A stretch of DNA of 8,353 nucleotides from Prevotella sp. UBA7782 (lineage in GTDB: Bacteria; Bacteroidota; Bacteroidia; Bacteroidales; Bacteroidaceae). How positions within the stretch are numbered: the stretch's first letter is position 1; the number at the start of each line of letters is the position of its first letter. The position numbers were made by a program, and so were the translations under genes. Below are positions 1 through 6,946 of this stretch, piece after piece. The DNA lies in assembly GCA_002480935.1 (NCBI GenBank), contig DLDC01000211.1, positions 1 to 8,353 on the forward strand. Direction: 5' to 3'. A model generated the notes under the pieces. That model was not told the origin of the DNA. It worked only from the letters and a program-made list of their open reading frames with translations, and did not search any database.

Positions 1-193
1 CCTAGATATATCGGGTGAGCCATAAGAAGGGGGCTCCATCTGCCTGTGGCTATCTTTCCGTAAGTTTTAATGTCATGAGCATGAATGCCTATGATGTGCA
101 ATATGATTGGCCTAGATGAAAGTAAAAAGGCAAAGATAAAAAAAGCGCATATTTATATAATGCCAGGTAAGATGGGAAAAAAGAAATTCTTAG

Positions 194-296
194 GGGTGGA
201 TATGGGTGAGATGTGGGTGAGATGTTTAATACATTATAGGGTGCTGTGACTGCTTGATATATAATGATTTAACTATTTGGGTGGAATGGGTGGAAT
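194..296 (+). repeat. G-rich direct repeats, two tandem pairs
   Basis: GGGTGAGATGT occurs twice in perfect tandem (204-214 and 215-225), preceded by a degenerate copy GGGTGGATAT at 194-203. About 55 bases further on, GGGTGGAAT occurs twice in perfect tandem (279-287 and 288-296). A lone GGGTG is at 239-243. All copies point the same way, and the shared core is GGGTGRR. The regular 9-11 base spacing is close to one helical turn, as in protein-binding iterons. The function is unknown. The copies do not pair with each other, and the four nearest G-runs have loops too long for a convincing G-quadruplex. Confidence 0.7.
226..272. repeat. Imperfect inverted repeat between the G-rich repeats
   Basis: The arm TTAATACATTATA (226-238) and the arm TATAATGATTTAA (260-272) are complementary at 11 of 13 positions, with the two mismatches side by side. 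The spacer is 21 bases. The arms are AT-only apart from one C/G pair, so the structure would be weak as RNA. It could be a dimer-protein site or an easily melted DNA segment. It sits centrally between the two tandem repeat pairs. Confidence 0.5.
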
Positions 297-480
297 AGCA
301 TTTGCAGTAAAATTCAGTTGAGTGTCAATTAAGATGATAAGATGCTGCTTGCTTGAAAGCATGTTGAATAGGCAAACGCTTGTGTTCTTGGTAGGTTTTC
401 TTGATTAGTTGATAATTGCCGGGTGCCCGCCCACGTAGACTGTCAGCACCCTGCAAATAGATGACTTCCTTGCGAAATAT

Positions 481-1110
481 TTATTTCTCCTTATAATCAA
501 CCTTCACCACTATCACACGGAAGGGCTCGTTGAGCTGTGTGTCAGAAGCCTTGGCTATGTGCCAGTCAGAAGGAAAGAAGATGTTGAAGCAATCCTCGTT
601 GTTGGTTATCTTGCGCAGTTTTGCACTGTCATAATCATAGTGTATCACGTCTTTCTGGGCGTTATACTCGCAGTTGGGCGTTGAACTTTCATGGTCGAGT
701 AGGGCAAATCCTTCAGTGCCTTTCACTACATACTGAAAGTCTATCTTCTTTCTGTGACTTTCAGATCCCCGTTTATTCACGGGCTTGTTATAATCATCTT
801 GCACGGAAGCCACGAGTGTTGATCCCGGTATGGGATGTTTTCCGGGCGTCAGCGCGAGCAGATCTGTTTGTTGAAGCCATCTGAAGAGAGCCTGCCATTG
901 CTTCTTGTTGCGCTTATATTGCTCGCGGAAGTCAACAACGTTGACGGTAGTGTCGGGACTGGCCTTTGTAAATCCGTTGCGCCATTTGCCGCTTTCCTCC
1001 CATTTCAGAGCTTTCTGCAACTGCTTGGGAGTTGTATTCCGAGTGTAGGTTTGTGCGCCCATGCTTGTTGCTGCGAGCAGGAGCAGGGCAGATAAGATGA
1101 TTTTTCTCAT
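481..1110 (-). CDS. Secreted YhcH/YjgK/YiaL (DUF386) family protein
   Basis: This 209-residue protein starts with a Lys/Arg-tipped hydrophobic signal peptide (residues 1-19, ending SMGA), so it is probably exported to the periplasm. After a helical N-terminal part (about 25-80), residues 85-207 match the YhcH/YjgK/YiaL cupin-like family. The block around SESHRKKIDFQYVVKG (His119, Gln126) and the block FFPSDWH (His174) carry the likely metal-binding positions, and the protein ends with a typical VVKVD strand. Relatives include EbgC, TabA and YhcH/NanQ, which act on sugars; YhcH is reported to speed sialic acid anomerisation. Most proteobacterial members are about 150 residues and cytosolic, so the signal peptide and extra N-terminal segment set this one apart. 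It follows the transporter gene by 48 bp with no clear promoter between them, so it probably ends the same transcript. The substrate cannot be told from sequence. Confidence 0.85.
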   Translation of the reverse strand: MRKIILSALLLLAATSMGAQTYTRNTTPKQLQKALKWEESGKWRNGFTKASPDTTVNVVDFREQYKRNKKQWQALFRWLQQTDLLALTPGKHPIPGSTLVASVQDDYNKPVNKRGSESHRKKIDFQYVVKGTEGFALLDHESSTPNCEYNAQKDVIHYDYDSAKLRKITNNEDCFNIFFPSDWHIAKASDTQLNEPFRVIVVKVDYKEK

Positions 1111-1158
1111 TGTTTTTCGGTTTTTAAGAGTTATGTTATTTAAGAAACAGCTTTTGCC

Positions 1159-2352
1159 TTATCTGTTTTTATGCTTCACGTACCAAGGATGTATGATGAA
1201 GTTATACATTAGCAGGGAAAAGAGTGACAGCAGGAGTACAGCCAGAAAAGTTGATTCATAAGAGTCTGGTAACCATGTGTAAGCGCAATAGAGCCCCACG
1301 CATGTGCCCATAGCCACAGCAAGCACGAAGGAGCTTTGTGCCGAGCTGCGTTTGCAATGTTTGGCCAACTTGATGAAGAAAAGCTGAAAGCGTGTGCAGA
1401 TGAGGCCATAGCCGAGCCCTAGCAGAGTGGGCACCAGGTGATGGACGTTTTCCTGAGGATGGGCCACCTCAATGAGTGACGCGGCCATGATGACGATAAG
1501 TCCTGTTACCACTTCACTCTTCAGCTCGGCATCGGGAAAGGCAAAGCGCTCGGCCAGTATGGCTATGACGAAGCCAAGGGCCAGGAAGAGGTAGAAGCCC
1601 AAGCCGGTGGCATGTGACAGCACGATGCCGAAAGTGGCTATGATGAGCATGAGATTGAGCACCATGGGCCAACTTTGTGGCATGAAGAAGCGGTCGAGCG
1701 TGTAGAGGGGTACATCATCGTCCGGCGTGCGGAAGGGGAATCTTACGCTAGAGATGAGCAAGAAAGCTATGATAGTGGCCGCAGCTGAAGTGCCAATGGC
1801 TCCCAACGGGCCAAAATGACCATACATCAAGATGGCCGCGACAGGCCCTATCACGAAGCCGAAGCGGCGAAACCATGAGGCAGCATAGTTGGCCTCAGTG
1901 CGTTGGTTGCTCTCGCATACGTCTATGATAAGCGTGCATGACAGGATGACTTGCGCCAATCCGTAAAACGCGCCCAGCAAGGCTGCGAGGCAGATAAGGG
2001 CCACCTCATGGTCTATGGGTAATATCCCTTCGGGCAGGCATACGCCCACTTCATACACCACGAGCAGGGTGGCGAGCTGCAGGGCGATGGTTGTGAGACA
2101 CACCTTGTTGCGTCTGTAGCGTTGTATGAGCCACGAGTTGAAGCCGCATAACAGGGGCATGCCCAGTGCCATGGCCAACACGCAGTAGCCCACCAGGACT
2201 TCTTTATCGCTGCCAAATCTTTGCAGAAACCACATGGCAAAGATGGGTATGAACGCTGTCATGGCACTGGTTAGGAACATATTGGCCAGTGCAAGATGCC
2301 AGAAGCTGTGGTTCCACAGCTTGATGTGCACGGGTGTGTTTTGCGTGTCCAT
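1159..2352 (-). CDS. MFS family transporter, 12 membrane segments
   Basis: This 397-residue, very hydrophobic protein has roughly twelve predicted membrane segments, for example about 18-38, 53-72, 84-104, 118-140, 157-177, 184-203, 230-248, 250-268, 281-298, 305-325, 340-360 and 367-388. Between helices 2 and 3 the sequence NSWLIQRYRRNKV is a degenerate form of the major facilitator motif A. A charged, proline-rich loop near 205-222 would be the central cytosolic loop. The ATG shares one base with the TAA of panB (TAATG), which implies translational coupling. A pantothenate-related substrate is tempting from the context, but nothing in the sequence shows it. The transported compound is unknown. 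The protein is full length compared with usual MFS size (about 400), with no frameshift. Confidence 0.85.
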   Translation of the reverse strand: MDTQNTPVHIKLWNHSFWHLALANMFLTSAMTAFIPIFAMWFLQRFGSDKEVLVGYCVLAMALGMPLLCGFNSWLIQRYRRNKVCLTTIALQLATLLVVYEVGVCLPEGILPIDHEVALICLAALLGAFYGLAQVILSCTLIIDVCESNQRTEANYAASWFRRFGFVIGPVAAILMYGHFGPLGAIGTSAAATIIAFLLISSVRFPFRTPDDDVPLYTLDRFFMPQSWPMVLNLMLIIATFGIVLSHATGLGFYLFLALGFVIAILAERFAFPDAELKSEVVTGLIVIMAASLIEVAHPQENVHHLVPTLLGLGYGLICTRFQLFFIKLAKHCKRSSAQSSFVLAVAMGTCVGLYCAYTWLPDSYESTFLAVLLLSLFSLLMYNFIIHPWYVKHKNR

Positions 2353-3170
2353 TAATAACTTTCTGTTTCGTTAGGGAAAGAGCCTTCCTTTACGCACTTC
2401 ACATATTGGCTGATGCCGTCTTTCATGCACTGTCCTACTTCGGCGAAGTGGCGTAGGAACTTGGGCTTGAAGCCTTCTGTCATGCCCAGAGCGTCGGTAT
2501 ATACCAACACTTGTCCGTCGGTATAAGGTCCGGCGCCTATGCCTATGGTGATGCCTTTTATCTGCTGCGTAACCTTACGTGCCAGCTCAGCGGGCACCTT
2601 CTCGAGCGTAATGCCGAACGCGCCAGCCTCGTCAAGTGCCTTTGCGCTGGCCATGAGTCTCTCGGCCTCAGCATCTTCTTTGGCTCTTACGCCATAGCCG
2701 CCAAACTTATGTATGCTTTGCGGGGTGAGCCCCAGGTGCCCCTCAACGGGTATGCCAGCGTTGATGATAGCCTTTACGGTGTCTACAATCTCCAGTCCGC
2801 CTTCCAGCTTCACGGCGTCAACACCCGTTTCCTTCATGATTCTTACGGCATTGCGTACGGCATCCTCTGTAGAAACCTGATAGCTGCCGAAGGGCATGTC
2901 GCACACCACGAAGCTATGTTTGCAAGCTTTGGCCACAGAGCGTGCATAGACAATCATCTCATCCACCGATATGGGCAGTGTGCTGTCGTTGCCCTGCATA
3001 ACGTTAGAGGCAGAGTCGCCCACGTGGATAGAGTCTATTCCGGCCTCGTCGAACAAGCTTGCCGTAGTGAAGTCATAGGCTGTAACCTGTGCTATCTTCT
3101 CGCCTGCGAGCTTCATTTCATGTAGTGTCTTTACTGTAATCTTTTTTTTGTCAGTTGATAAATATGCCAT
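2352..3170 (-). CDS. panB: 3-methyl-2-oxobutanoate hydroxymethyltransferase (PanB)
   Basis: PanB transfers a hydroxymethyl group from 5,10-methylene-tetrahydrofolate to 3-methyl-2-oxobutanoate to give ketopantoate, the first committed step to pantothenate and CoA, in the cytosol. The 272-residue product spans the whole family. It has KITVKTLHEMK at the start, the Mg-binding Asp52 (VGDS), Asp91 (DMPFGSY) and Glu123 (KLEGG), the GHLGLTPQS block, the expected catalytic Glu190 (LEKVP), the IGIGAG and DGQVLV blocks, and a FPNETESY end. The ATG at 3170 is preferred over the in-frame ATG at 3203, because family members begin close to MAYLST and the extra eleven residues look unrelated. An eight-base A run encodes Lys8-Lys10. 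No -7 box lies in the 113-bp gap upstream, so it is probably co-transcribed with the HAD gene. panC, panD and panE are not in this window. Confidence 0.95.
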   Translation of the reverse strand: MAYLSTDKKKITVKTLHEMKLAGEKIAQVTAYDFTTASLFDEAGIDSIHVGDSASNVMQGNDSTLPISVDEMIVYARSVAKACKHSFVVCDMPFGSYQVSTEDAVRNAVRIMKETGVDAVKLEGGLEIVDTVKAIINAGIPVEGHLGLTPQSIHKFGGYGVRAKEDAEAERLMASAKALDEAGAFGITLEKVPAELARKVTQQIKGITIGIGAGPYTDGQVLVYTDALGMTEGFKPKFLRHFAEVGQCMKDGISQYVKCVKEGSFPNETESY

Positions 3171-3215
3171 GATGATATATTTATGGAGTAGCCTGGCAGC
3201 CATAAGCGTTGTCTT

Positions 3216-3242
3216 CTGCCTGATGATAAACTTTCAGGGCAG
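3216..3242 (-). other. Small hairpin in the HAD-panB gap
   Basis: CTGCC (3216-3220) pairs with GGCAG (3238-3242), extended by TGA (3221-3223) with TCA (3234-3236) across a one-base bulge. No T-run follows on the minus strand, so it does not look like a terminator. It could simply be an RNA fold in the intergenic part of the transcript. Confidence 0.25.
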
Positions 3243-3283
3243 GCGTGAGGGCTGTCGGTGAAGGGCTCCTGTTGTTTTTATGC

Positions 3284-3913
3284 TTAGTTACGGTCGTTGT
3301 TGTCGGCCATGTGCGTATAGTTGCTTATCACCTCATCGCAGTAGGGCGCAATGTCACTGGCCTTGTTGGTTGTGGCTAGACCTATGACCTTAGCTCCTGA
3401 GGCTCGTCCTGCTTTCAGACCGTTGAAGCTGTCTTCAAACACCACACATTCTTTGGGTGAAGCGTTGAAGCGTGCCGCGCCTTTCAGATAACAGTCGGGG
3501 TCGGGCTTGCTCTTGTCAAAGTCCTCGCTTGTGAGTATGGCGTCGAAGAGCTGTTTGAAGTCTGGCCGTTGCTTATATACTACGGCCATCTTGGCCTTGT
3601 TGCTGCTGGTTACTACGGCAGTTTTCACACCTTGTGCCTTGAGATACCGGATGTAATCTTTAAATCCGGGTATGTAATCGAAGTGCATGTGCTCCTCAAA
3701 CTCGTCAAGTCGGCGGGTAATGTCATTCTGCTCAGCCTTGTCGTCGGCGAAATATCTGTCGTATATCTGTACGAGCGTCTGTCCTTTAATCTTCTGCTCG
3801 AAGTGTTCTATGTCAGGACGATACTCTTTTGCGATGCTTTTCCAGAACACGGTGTACTGCGGTTCAGTGTTAAACACCACACCGTCTAGGTCAAATAAAG
3901 CTGCTTTCATCAT
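3284..3913 (-). CDS. HAD-superfamily hydrolase, beta-phosphoglucomutase-like
   Basis: This 209-residue cytosolic enzyme has all four HAD motifs. Motif I is FDLDGV, with nucleophile Asp8 and acid/base Asp10. Motif II is VTSSN (Thr102/Ser103). Motif III is Lys136 in KSKPDP. Motif IV is VFEDSFNG, with Glu160-Asp161 binding Mg. Residues about 16-80 form the small helical C1 cap. This pattern fits the beta-phosphoglucomutase/phosphatase subgroup that acts on small phosphosugars, but the exact substrate cannot be read from the sequence. Two adjacent ATG codons (3913 and 3910) could both serve as start. It is the first gene after a clear promoter, with a leader of only about 25 bases, and probably leads the panB transcript. 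A role in pantothenate or CoA metabolism is not indicated by any motif. Confidence 0.9.
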   Translation of the reverse strand: MMKAALFDLDGVVFNTEPQYTVFWKSIAKEYRPDIEHFEQKIKGQTLVQIYDRYFADDKAEQNDITRRLDEFEEHMHFDYIPGFKDYIRYLKAQGVKTAVVTSSNKAKMAVVYKQRPDFKQLFDAILTSEDFDKSKPDPDCYLKGAARFNASPKECVVFEDSFNGLKAGRASGAKVIGLATTNKASDIAPYCDEVISNYTHMADNNDRN

Positions 3914-3943
3914 TTGTTTATCCTAATCACTTAATTCTCGGTG

Positions 3944-3974
3944 CAAAGTTACTCAATATTAACAGTGTGTGCAA
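3944..3974 (-). promoter_or_regulatory. Bacteroidetes-type promoter for HAD-panB-MFS-yhcH
   Basis: On the minus strand a perfect TAnnTTTG -7 box (TAACTTTG, 3951 to 3944) follows a TTGC -33-like element (3974 to 3971) with exactly 19 bases between them. This matches the primary sigma factor consensus known for Bacteroides. Transcription would begin near 3937, giving a leader of about 25 bases before the HAD start codon. The preceding gene ends at 4042, and no clear terminator separates it from this promoter. Confidence 0.75.
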
Positions 3975-4041
3975 GAAAAGATGTTGAAAAGTGGTTGCGG
4001 TGCTTTTTTGCGATATTCTTGCCTGTTCATGCCTCTCGTTG

Positions 4042-5076
4042 CTACTCGTTCATCTTTCCACAATAGGGGCATCGCCCTTTGCGATGCAGCTCGGCCCCGC
4101 AGTTACCACAGAAGTACACGTTGCGCGAGTGGCGATAATAGCTCTTCATGGCATACCATATATATATGATGAGCAGCAAGTAGCCCACGTAATAGAGCGT
4201 GCTGATGGAGAACACGATATAATCTACGGCGCACATGCCGGCTAGTCCGCACAGATAGAGCAGGGTGTCGTTGGCCTTGAGCTGATGGCGCGTGTCGTCG
4301 ATGGCGGCCAGAGCTACGATGAGCATGGCCCATACCAGGATGAGAAACACCTTGAGCAGCAGTGTTTGCGAGAAGGGGTTGAGCGACGGATGAAAGTAGA
4401 ATTCTTGCCAAGCATCGGGTGCGAACATCTGTATGCTGGCATAGAAGGTGGCCGAGGTGGCCACGATGAGCGTGAGCAGGGTGGGGTAGAAGGAGTGAAT
4501 ATCGTTGAAATGTACGATACGGGCATTGCCTTTCAGTATTTTCCTGAAGATATATCCCACAGCTACCAGGCTGATGATGAGGAGGAAGATGAGCAGGTGC
4601 TGGTTGGAGAAGGTGGATATGAACTGTGAGATGGGGTCGTCGGGGTCTACCTTCTTCAGCAGTTTCGACTCGTGTGTCCACCCGAAGTCATACTGGTCGC
4701 TGGCCACTTGCACCCATACCGAGTCTATGCTGTCTGCCGGCATAATACGTATGTCGGCCACCACGAGCCTCTGTCCCTTGTGTACGGCAAACGAGTCGAT
4801 GTGCATTTGGCTCACTATCTCCTCCGGCTGTTGTTTATAGAGCATGAGCGAATCGCCTTTTACAACAAAGTTGAAGTTGATGGTGTAGTGGTGCGTCTGC
4901 GCAAATCTGATGGAGTCTTGCTGTTGCTGGGTTAGCTCCATGGGTATAGTGTCGCGCAAGCGTAACGTGTCGCTCAGCCTAAGATGGCTGCCCGTGTGAC
5001 CGTTGTAGCATGAGCCTAGCAGCACCATGCTGATGATGAGCGTCAAGAGCGACAGCAGGTGTTTACTTCTCAGCAT
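4042..5076 (-). CDS. Lipoprotein with five membrane segments and C-terminal zinc ribbon
   Basis: I do not recognise a named family for this 344-residue protein. It begins with a lipoprotein signal and lipobox LGSC (Cys23). Residues 24-155 are extracytoplasmic and include a stretch near 96-142 that resembles a bacterial SH3 fold (VWVQVAS, then FGWTHESKLL). Five hydrophobic helices follow, at about 158-177, 196-218, 238-259, 271-291 and 293-310. The cytosolic tail holds a zinc ribbon: Cys323, Cys326, Cys336 and Cys339 (CxxC-x9-CxxC). The topology is self-consistent. With a lipidated outside N-terminus, five helices leave the ribbon inside, and the loops after helices 1 and 5 are positively charged. 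The gene overlaps the end of the U32 gene by 14 bp, so it is probably translated from the metA transcript. Its function is unknown; sensing the envelope and signalling inward is only a guess. Confidence 0.8.
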   Translation of the reverse strand: MLRSKHLLSLLTLIISMVLLGSCYNGHTGSHLRLSDTLRLRDTIPMELTQQQQDSIRFAQTHHYTINFNFVVKGDSLMLYKQQPEEIVSQMHIDSFAVHKGQRLVVADIRIMPADSIDSVWVQVASDQYDFGWTHESKLLKKVDPDDPISQFISTFSNQHLLIFLLIISLVAVGYIFRKILKGNARIVHFNDIHSFYPTLLTLIVATSATFYASIQMFAPDAWQEFYFHPSLNPFSQTLLLKVFLILVWAMLIVALAAIDDTRHQLKANDTLLYLCGLAGMCAVDYIVFSISTLYYVGYLLLIIYIWYAMKSYYRHSRNVYFCGNCGAELHRKGRCPYCGKMNE

Positions 5077-6931
5077 ATATATTCATTTGGCATTCGTTGC
5101 ATTGGAAGCTCAGACGGAATTTTCTGCCGTCGGGCAGAGTGAGGAACAGTGGCTCATGCCATGTGGGACGCTTGCCTCCGCGGCGCACACAGTAGCCCAA
5201 CGAGTAGCGCAGACAATGTCTGCATTGCATGATGAGCGGTGAGCTGACGGGCTTTTCCTCAAACGAGGGAGTGATGTGCGTTAGCCCGGCCCCTTCATAG
5301 AACTTTACGGCTGCCGTGTTGGCAATATTGTATAAATAGGGATATTGCTCATATTCAGCCTGCCATGCCTGCGCCTTTGGCAACTGGGCAGGTGTTGTTT
5401 GCATATCCCTCACATCAGGAAGCAAACTGCTTATAGCATCTTGTAACTCCTCTGCTACTTGCCTTCTCAGTTCGGCGAGCTTGCTGCTGGGTATAAATAG
5501 AGCTTCGGCTTGCTCACTTATATTAATTTCTGACGCCTCAAACGCCGTGTTGCCGAGCTTAGACAGCTGCCGGATGATGTTGTCATGCTGAGGTTTCTGT
5601 GCTATCTGGTGGGGCAACTCCATGCCTACAGTGGTGATGACTGACTTTGGCATGTTCTCCGTCAGGGCCATGGTGAGCGATATGCCGGTTGCGGTGGCCT
5701 GCAAAGAGAGGTTCACGCGCATCTTCCTGACGGCCGTCTTGCCTGCCAGAATCTTCTCAAAGGCCTGGTCGTTGTTGCGGTAGAGCGCCATGCCATGCCG
5801 CAGGTTTTCGGGCATCTTAAATGGGAACAGCTTGTTGCCTATGGCTTTATTTACTCTGAAGCCCTCCAGCTCCTGATGCGAGTTGATGAGGCAAAGCCCA
5901 TCGCCATTGGCAAATGCAGCGGTACCGGCCACTGTCAGATAGTCGGGATGCACCTCCTTGATGTGTCCCACGAACTCTCCCATGGCCTTGGGAGTGTTAG
6001 GCGAGAAGATGTCGGGCCTTCTTCCGTTCAAAAAATAGTTGGTATAGCCTCTGTTGAAGGTCTTCTGCAGGTTGGGCGTAAAGCTATATGTTGTTCTGCC
6101 CAGGCTGGCGCGGCGGTATTCGTCGGGCCGTTTGCGTATGATGTCGTCTATTTTTTGGCTGTAGGCTGCCACCACATTCTTCACGTAGTCGGCATCTTTC
6201 AGCCTTCCCTCTATCTTGAAAGCCGATGCTCCGGCATCCATCAGCTCTTCCAGGTGCTCTATCTGGCACATGTCTTTCAGCGAGAGCAGATGCTTGTCGT
6301 GTGCAATCACCTTGCCGTCGGCATCTTTCAGATCAAACTTCAGACGGCAGAACTGCGCGCACTCTCCTCTGTTTGCCGAGCGCTTGAAGCAATGTTGTGA
6401 GGCATAGCACACGCCTGAGTAGCTCACGCACAGCGCTCCATGCACAAACACCTCCAGCTCTATGTCGGGCACTTGGCTGTGTATGTCGGCTATTTCTTCT
6501 GCCGACAGCTCTCTTGCCAGTACCACTCTGCTAAAGCCGAGGGCCTTGAGCCACTTCACTTTGTCGGCTGTGCGTGTGTCACATTGTGTAGAGGCGTGCA
6601 GCGCGGGGTGCTTCATGTCCTTGAGCGAGGCCAGCAAGCCCATGTCTTGTATGAGCAGTGCGTCGGCTCCTGCCTCTTGCAGTTGGCTTATCAGCTTGAG
6701 CGTGTCGGCCAGCTCATTATTATATATAATGGTGTTCACGGTGACATGCACGCCGGCACCATACCGGTGAGCATATTCGCACAGCGCCTTGATGTCGTCG
6801 ATGGAGTTACCGGCTGCCGCGCGTGCGCCATAATGAGCCGCTCCTATGTACACGGCATCGGCTCCATGGTCTATGGCTGCTATGCCGCACTCCAGGTTCT
6901 TGGCTGGCGCAAGTAGTTCGATGGTTCGCAT
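5063..6931 (-). CDS. U32 family protein, RlhA-like (23S rRNA C2501 hydroxylase candidate)
   Basis: This 622-residue protein begins with the U32 TIM-barrel-like domain (about 1-310), with LLAPAKNLE, GADAVYIG, HASTQCDT, FVHGALCVSYSGVC and FKIEGRLK blocks. Cys168, Cys175, Cys191 and Cys222 have the spacing of the [4Fe-4S] ligands known from UbiU/UbiV and the RNA-hydroxylating U32 proteins. A middle region (about 315-490) fits the extra domain (DUF3656) that marks the long RlhA/YdcP type. The tail carries Cys570, Cys573, Cys581, Cys611 and Cys614, probably a metal site. E. coli RlhA makes 5-hydroxycytidine at 23S rRNA position 2501. The length and layout fit that role better than TrhP or a true peptidase, but orthology is inferred. 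The older name 'collagenase-like peptidase' is probably misleading. The start lies 15 bp after the metA stop, and its 3' end overlaps the next gene. Confidence 0.85.
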   Translation of the reverse strand: MRTIELLAPAKNLECGIAAIDHGADAVYIGAAHYGARAAAGNSIDDIKALCEYAHRYGAGVHVTVNTIIYNNELADTLKLISQLQEAGADALLIQDMGLLASLKDMKHPALHASTQCDTRTADKVKWLKALGFSRVVLARELSAEEIADIHSQVPDIELEVFVHGALCVSYSGVCYASQHCFKRSANRGECAQFCRLKFDLKDADGKVIAHDKHLLSLKDMCQIEHLEELMDAGASAFKIEGRLKDADYVKNVVAAYSQKIDDIIRKRPDEYRRASLGRTTYSFTPNLQKTFNRGYTNYFLNGRRPDIFSPNTPKAMGEFVGHIKEVHPDYLTVAGTAAFANGDGLCLINSHQELEGFRVNKAIGNKLFPFKMPENLRHGMALYRNNDQAFEKILAGKTAVRKMRVNLSLQATATGISLTMALTENMPKSVITTVGMELPHQIAQKPQHDNIIRQLSKLGNTAFEASEINISEQAEALFIPSSKLAELRRQVAEELQDAISSLLPDVRDMQTTPAQLPKAQAWQAEYEQYPYLYNIANTAAVKFYEGAGLTHITPSFEEKPVSSPLIMQCRHCLRYSLGYCVRRGGKRPTWHEPLFLTLPDGRKFRLSFQCNECQMNIYAEK

Positions 6932-6946
6932 GTCGATGGGTTATGG

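Larger units (their letters stand above)
1..480. other. Non-coding stretch downstream of the yhcH-like gene
   Basis: No convincing gene is visible in these 480 bases on either strand. The left part is A-rich around 120-180. Positions 194-296 hold G-rich direct repeats around an imperfect inverted repeat, described separately. GGGTGC at 421-426 can pair with GCACCC at 446-451 across a 19-base loop, but no T-run follows on the minus strand, so it is not a convincing terminator for the upstream operon. The frame of the neighbouring yhcH-like gene stays open after its stop codon as far as 325, with no start of its own. A lone TATCTTTG on the minus strand at 131-138 resembles a Bacteroidetes -7 box pointing out of the left edge, but it has no matching -33 element. 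Two short minus-strand frames near the left edge stay open but are too short to judge. Confidence 0.6.

Noticed and set aside
194..243. G-quadruplex formed by the GGG runs
   Set aside because: Loops of about 7, 8 and 21 bases between three-G runs make a stable quadruplex unlikely.
421..451. Terminator for the panB-yhcH transcript
   Set aside because: A six-bp stem with a 19-base loop and no T-run is too weak to call.
2511..3125. 204-codon open frame on the plus strand
   Set aside because: It lies wholly antisense to panB, whose conserved motifs fix the real frame. The translation matches nothing I recognise.
3142..3149. Frameshift or programmed slippage at the eight-base A/T run in panB
   Set aside because: The reading frame is intact on both sides and matches PanB throughout, so nothing indicates slippage.
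3171..3203. Upstream in-frame ATG for PanB at 3203
   Set aside because: The added eleven residues do not resemble PanB N-termini. The ATG at 3170 gives the usual length and start.
4103..4681. 192-codon minus-strand frame inside the zinc-ribbon gene
   Set aside because: The translation is rich in His, Arg and Pro with no recognisable domain. The overlapping frame has a lipobox, membrane helices and a zinc ribbon.
5795..6400. 201-codon open frame on the plus strand
   Set aside because: It is antisense to the conserved U32 domain, and its translation is a shadow of that gene's codon bias.
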